A stretch of 64,000 nucleotides of DNA from an uncultured Spartobacteria bacterium. GTDB taxonomy: Bacteria; Verrucomicrobiota; Verrucomicrobiia; Chthoniobacterales; JAATET01. Below are positions 62,035 to 64,000 of this stretch, in pieces; the first letter of the stretch is position 1; each line of letters starts with the position of its first letter. The stretch is from contig CALLUD010000010.1 in assembly GCA_938011325.1 (NCBI GenBank), positions 46,665 through 110,664 of the forward strand. Reading direction: 5' to 3'. Position numbers and translations under genes: made by a program. The notes beneath the pieces were generated by a model. It did not search any database. It was given only the letters and a program-made list of their open reading frames with translations, and was not told the DNA's origin.

Positions 62035-63350
62035 CAACGCACCCCCAGGCTTGCCAGCCCGATCCTCGCCTCTGCGGAACAAAATTCGATGAACAATCTT
62101 CTCCCTCGCGAGAGGAGATTGAGAAGCTGCTACCCAAAAACTTCGCTCTCACAGCGGGTGCGATGTCCAAAAAGCTCGTTTTCGAGCGGCACGCCAAAAC
62201 CGTCCTATCGGATAGCCAGGATTTTGCTCACAAGCTCCTGTGCACGGGACCAACCCTCAATCTGGGAGATGCCTGTGTGTATTCCTGCCAATACTGTTAC
62301 GTCAGCGCCATGATGTGGAGGCTGCTGGCTCCCCTGCTGAAGGCTGTCAACCTCAGCCACCGCGATATCGTGGTTAGACGGGGTAATTCCCTGCAGGTCT
62401 TGGAAAATCAGCTCCGGACACACGCCGGCATCCTTCGAGAATCAGAGCGCCGGAAGAAGCACGTGGTGTTTACTTCCACCACGGTGGACCCAGCCGGAAA
62501 CATGGAACTCGTAAAGGAATCAGCCGAGCTGATGTGCCGGATCCTTGAAGAAACCAACTGGGACATCCGGGTGCTTTCCAAGTCGAACCTGCTTCCTCAG
62601 CTCGCAAAGCTCATCCCCGATAAATGGAAACACCGCGTCATCTACGGAGTCTCCTCCGGCACTCTGGATGATGATCTGGCTAGGGCCATTGAGGCTGGAA
62701 CCGCGTTGGTCTCAAAGCGCCTCCAGAGCCTCCACTGGTTGCAGGACAATGGATACCGCACCTTCGGCATGATTTGTCCGGCCCTGCCCCAGACCAACTA
62801 CGACGAATTTGCCGAGAAGATCTGCAATGCTATCCGGGTCGAGAAGTGCGAGGACGTGTGGGCCGAAGGAATCAACGCCCGTGGAAAGAGCTTCCCTGCA
62901 ACTCTCCAAGCTCTCCAAACAGCCGGGAAAATGAGCGAAGCCAGCCTGCTTTGCACGGTGGCATTGCCCGGAACCCAGCGAGCAGAAGAAGAATACAAGC
63001 GCCAGCTTTTCCTCGCCCTCGCCGGCCGGATTCCTGCCACGAAGTTCAAATTCCTCCAGTATGTGGAATCCCCGGAGGATCACACCTGGTGGAAGGACCA
63101 GCAGAAGAACGGGGCTGTCCTCCTTGGAAGTTTGGTGCACTCGAAACCAAAGAAGCAAAAGAATCAACAGGAGTCCGTCCCACCCCAAGAAGCGGCACCT
63201 CCTGAACTGACAGCCGCGCAGCATGCTGCCAAGAAGGCATGGGTAACCAAGCGGGCCAAATACAGCGCAGCTGAGATCAGCGCCCGATCCAAAGCGGCAG
63301 CATTCAAGGCATGGGAAACCCGTAGAAGGAATCAACAGATGTCCTCATAG
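62031..63350 (+). CDS. Radical SAM protein (spore photoproduct lyase-like) coupled to the integrase
   Basis: 439 residues; ATG 62031 overlaps the integrase stop (ATGA). The [4Fe-4S] motif is NLGDACVYSCQYCYVSAMM: cysteines at 82, 86 and 89, the C-x3-C-x2-C pattern. Downstream are VVFTSTTVDPAGNMELVKES, WDIRVLSKSNLLPQLAKLIP, VIYGVSSGTLDDDLARAIEA and GYRTFGMICPALPQTNYDEF, which form the partial SPASM-less radical SAM barrel seen in SplB-like proteins. The C-terminus (about 390-439) is Ala/Lys/Arg-rich (HAAKKAWVTKRAKYSAAEIS, KAAAFKAWETRRRNQ), like a basic nucleic-acid-binding tail. So a DNA-directed radical reaction is conceivable, but the substrate is unknown. Confidence 0.85.
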   Translation: MTTHPQACQPDPRLCGTKFDEQSSPSREEIEKLLPKNFALTAGAMSKKLVFERHAKTVLSDSQDFAHKLLCTGPTLNLGDACVYSCQYCYVSAMMWRLLAPLLKAVNLSHRDIVVRRGNSLQVLENQLRTHAGILRESERRKKHVVFTSTTVDPAGNMELVKESAELMCRILEETNWDIRVLSKSNLLPQLAKLIPDKWKHRVIYGVSSGTLDDDLARAIEAGTALVSKRLQSLHWLQDNGYRTFGMICPALPQTNYDEFAEKICNAIRVEKCEDVWAEGINARGKSFPATLQALQTAGKMSEASLLCTVALPGTQRAEEEYKRQLFLALAGRIPATKFKFLQYVESPEDHTWWKDQQKNGAVLLGSLVHSKPKKQKNQQESVPPQEAAPPELTAAQHAAKKAWVTKRAKYSAAEISARSKAAAFKAWETRRRNQQMSS

Positions 63351-63369
63351 ATCCTCCCCATCGGTCAGG

Positions 63370-63400
63370 AAGCCCGGTAGAATCACCTTCTGCCGGGCTT
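63370..63400 (+). terminator. Rho-independent terminator after the radical SAM gene
   Basis: A 13-position stem, AAGCCCGGTAGAA (63370-63382) with TTCTGCCGGGCTT (63388-63400), one T-G pair, loop TCACC, followed by TCTCGTTTC. It lies 20 bases beyond the radical SAM stop and before the nuclease ATG at 63410, so it ends the integrase-radical SAM transcript. Confidence 0.85.
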
Positions 63401-63722
63401 TCTCGTTTCATGGATCGTCTACTCCTCTCCATCCTTCTGCTGGTCTGGCAGCCACTCCAAGCAGCGCCGACATGGCAGAAAATGGACGGCTGCCAGATGA
63501 TCGCCAATCCCGCCAATGATGGGGATTCCTTCCATGTAGACTACAACGGCAAGGAATACATCTTCCGGCTCTACTTTGTGGATACCTGCGAGGTGTCCAC
63601 CCGATTCCCCGACCGGCTGAAGGATCAAGCCGAGTATTTCGGTATCTCTCCAGAGCAGGCGATAGAACTGGGCAAGCAAGCCAAGGAATTCACAATCGGC
63701 CACTGCCCTCGACGCTCGCCCC

Positions 63723-63748
63723 TGTTCCCTTGCGCCTCTTCGCGGCAA
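63723..63748 (+). repeat. Dispersed 26-base repeat, copy 1
   Basis: TGTTCCCTTGCGCCTCTTCG-CGGCAA, identical at 25 of 26 positions to copy 2, which begins 122 bases downstream. The related theme 'CTTGCGCCTCTTCGCG' recurs as an interspersed element in many bacterial genomes. It begins about 20 bases after the last recognisable codon of the nuclease. Confidence 0.75.
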
Positions 63749-63844
63749 TCCTCCATTCACTCCCTTCGACACTCGATTACCTGCCCCACGGCATGTCTCC
63801 ACTGCGCTCCGGCTCTCGACGCTCGACCCTCGCCTCTCGACCCC

Positions 63845-63870
63845 TGTTTCCTTGCGCCTCTTCGCGGCAA
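63845..63870 (+). repeat. Dispersed 26-base repeat, copy 2
   Basis: TGTTTCCTTGCGCCTCTTCG-CGGCAA in the same orientation as copy 1. Related short phrases (CGACGCTCGACC, CTCTCGACCCC) flank both copies. Apart from these repeats the region 63710-63930 has no recognisable gene. Confidence 0.75.
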
Positions 63871-63930
63871 CCCCCCTCCTCGCCCCCGGAAAACTCGTCC
63901 CACTTCATGCATCGTGAGCCACAAAACTTC

Positions 63931-63958
63931 TTGACGGATTATTCCTCCAAAATATGAT
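63931..63958 (+). promoter_or_regulatory. Strong sigma-70 type promoter near the right edge
   Basis: TTGACG (63931-63936) and TATGAT (63953-63958) are 16 bases apart, both close to consensus. It points to the right, towards the ATG at 63973. Confidence 0.6.
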
Positions 63959-63972
63959 CAGAGGCACTCTTC

Positions 63973-64000
63973 ATGTCCCCTCGTAAAGAGTCGCGACCAA
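63973..64000 (+). CDS. Start of a gene running off the right edge
   Basis: ATG 63973 opens MSPRKESRP before the window ends, 14 bases after the -10 element of the promoter above. Nine residues are too few to identify it. The near-absence of a leader means either a leaderless message or a later start. Confidence 0.3.

Larger units (their letters stand above)
63410..63934 (+). pseudogene. Truncated secreted thermonuclease-like (SNase) gene
   Basis: The first 97 or so residues are a normal SNase-type protein: signal peptide MDRLLLSILLLVWQPLQAAP, then NPANDGDSFHVDYNGKEYIF, RLYFVDTCEVSTRFPDRLKD and ISPEQAIELGKQAKEFT. In full-length relatives the chain goes on past 'EFT' with the rest of the OB-fold and its catalytic residues; here it switches abruptly to Pro/Ser/Arg-rich sequence (IGHCPRRSPLFPCASSRQSS) that comes from the repeat copies at 63723 and 63845, and stops at 63934. 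So the gene is cut off by an insertion or rearrangement, with only its 5' part kept. Confidence 0.7.
60625..64000 (+). mobile_element. Probable genomic island inserted at tRNA-Arg (right end outside the window)
   Basis: Directly after the tRNA lie a tyrosine recombinase gene pointing away from it, a coupled radical SAM gene, and a truncated nuclease gene; the base composition is visibly less GC-rich than the chromosome before the tRNA. This is the classic integrase-next-to-tRNA arrangement. I looked for a second copy of the tRNA 3' end (which would mark the other attachment site) and did not find one before 64000, so the far border is outside. The island limits are therefore inferred. Confidence 0.6.

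Noticed and set aside
63700..64000. A second attachment site (duplicate of the tRNA-Arg 3' end)
   Set aside because: No stretch resembling GGTTCGAATCCCTACGGCTG was found, so the far end of the island is outside the window.

Overview
The window is a GC-rich, densely coded piece of bacterial chromosome from a Gram-negative organism: it has LPS/Kdo genes, a type II secretion system, an Mla-type lipid transporter and an OprB-type porin. The gene mix (GH3, GH38, sulfatase, xylose genes, a Gsp cluster with divergent C/L/M parts, small integrase-like arm-binding ORFs) best fits Verrucomicrobiota. That assignment is an inference from protein character, not from a marker gene tree. No rRNA and no CRISPR array were seen; there is one tRNA.

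Layout. 1-1.8 kb: a truncated universal stress protein, a small hypothetical, a 24-residue membrane peptide, an orphan integrase-type arm-binding ORF and a hairpin-rich non-coding patch. 1.8-3.1 kb: a CNT nucleoside transporter. 3.1-15.5 kb (minus strand): one tightly packed operon reading from a secreted hypothetical through gspG-H-I-J-K-L-M, a GspC-like protein, gspD-E-F and a secreted endonuclease/exonuclease/phosphatase protein. 15.5-25 kb: GH3 glucosidase, murA, sulfatase, aconitase and a porin. 25-35 kb: leuS, an aldo/keto reductase, rdgB, a zinc-ribbon membrane protein, then a minus-strand run rlmN, acidic protein, ECF sigma factor, anti-sigma factor, secreted protein, methyltransferase; then xdhC and a hypothetical.

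35.4-41.1 kb is a plus-strand envelope/regulatory run kdsA-lptC-lptA-lptB-hprK-ptsH-ptsI, joining LPS export to a transporter-less PTS phosphorelay. 41.1-43.6 kb (minus) encodes MlaD-MlaF-MlaE. 43.6-48 kb holds small proteins, a YceI protein, a decayed MalK-type ABC ATPase remnant, dgt and a HupE/UreJ-type membrane protein whose end runs antisense into dgt. 47.9-52.2 kb is a large multidomain secreted GH38 mannosidase. 52.3-60.4 kb: gatC-gatA, an EF-hand lipoprotein, divergent xylB/xylA, and a phospholipid operon (CDP-alcohol phosphatidyltransferase with an altered motif, cdsA, plsC).

From tRNA-Arg(ACG) at 60.57 kb to the right edge the character changes to a probable genomic island with visibly less GC-rich composition. 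It has a tyrosine recombinase directly downstream of the tRNA with inverted repeats between them, a radical SAM protein translationally coupled to the integrase, a strong terminator, a nuclease gene cut short by dispersed repeat copies, and a promoter leading out of the window. The integrase plus radical SAM pair is the best candidate here for an undescribed system.
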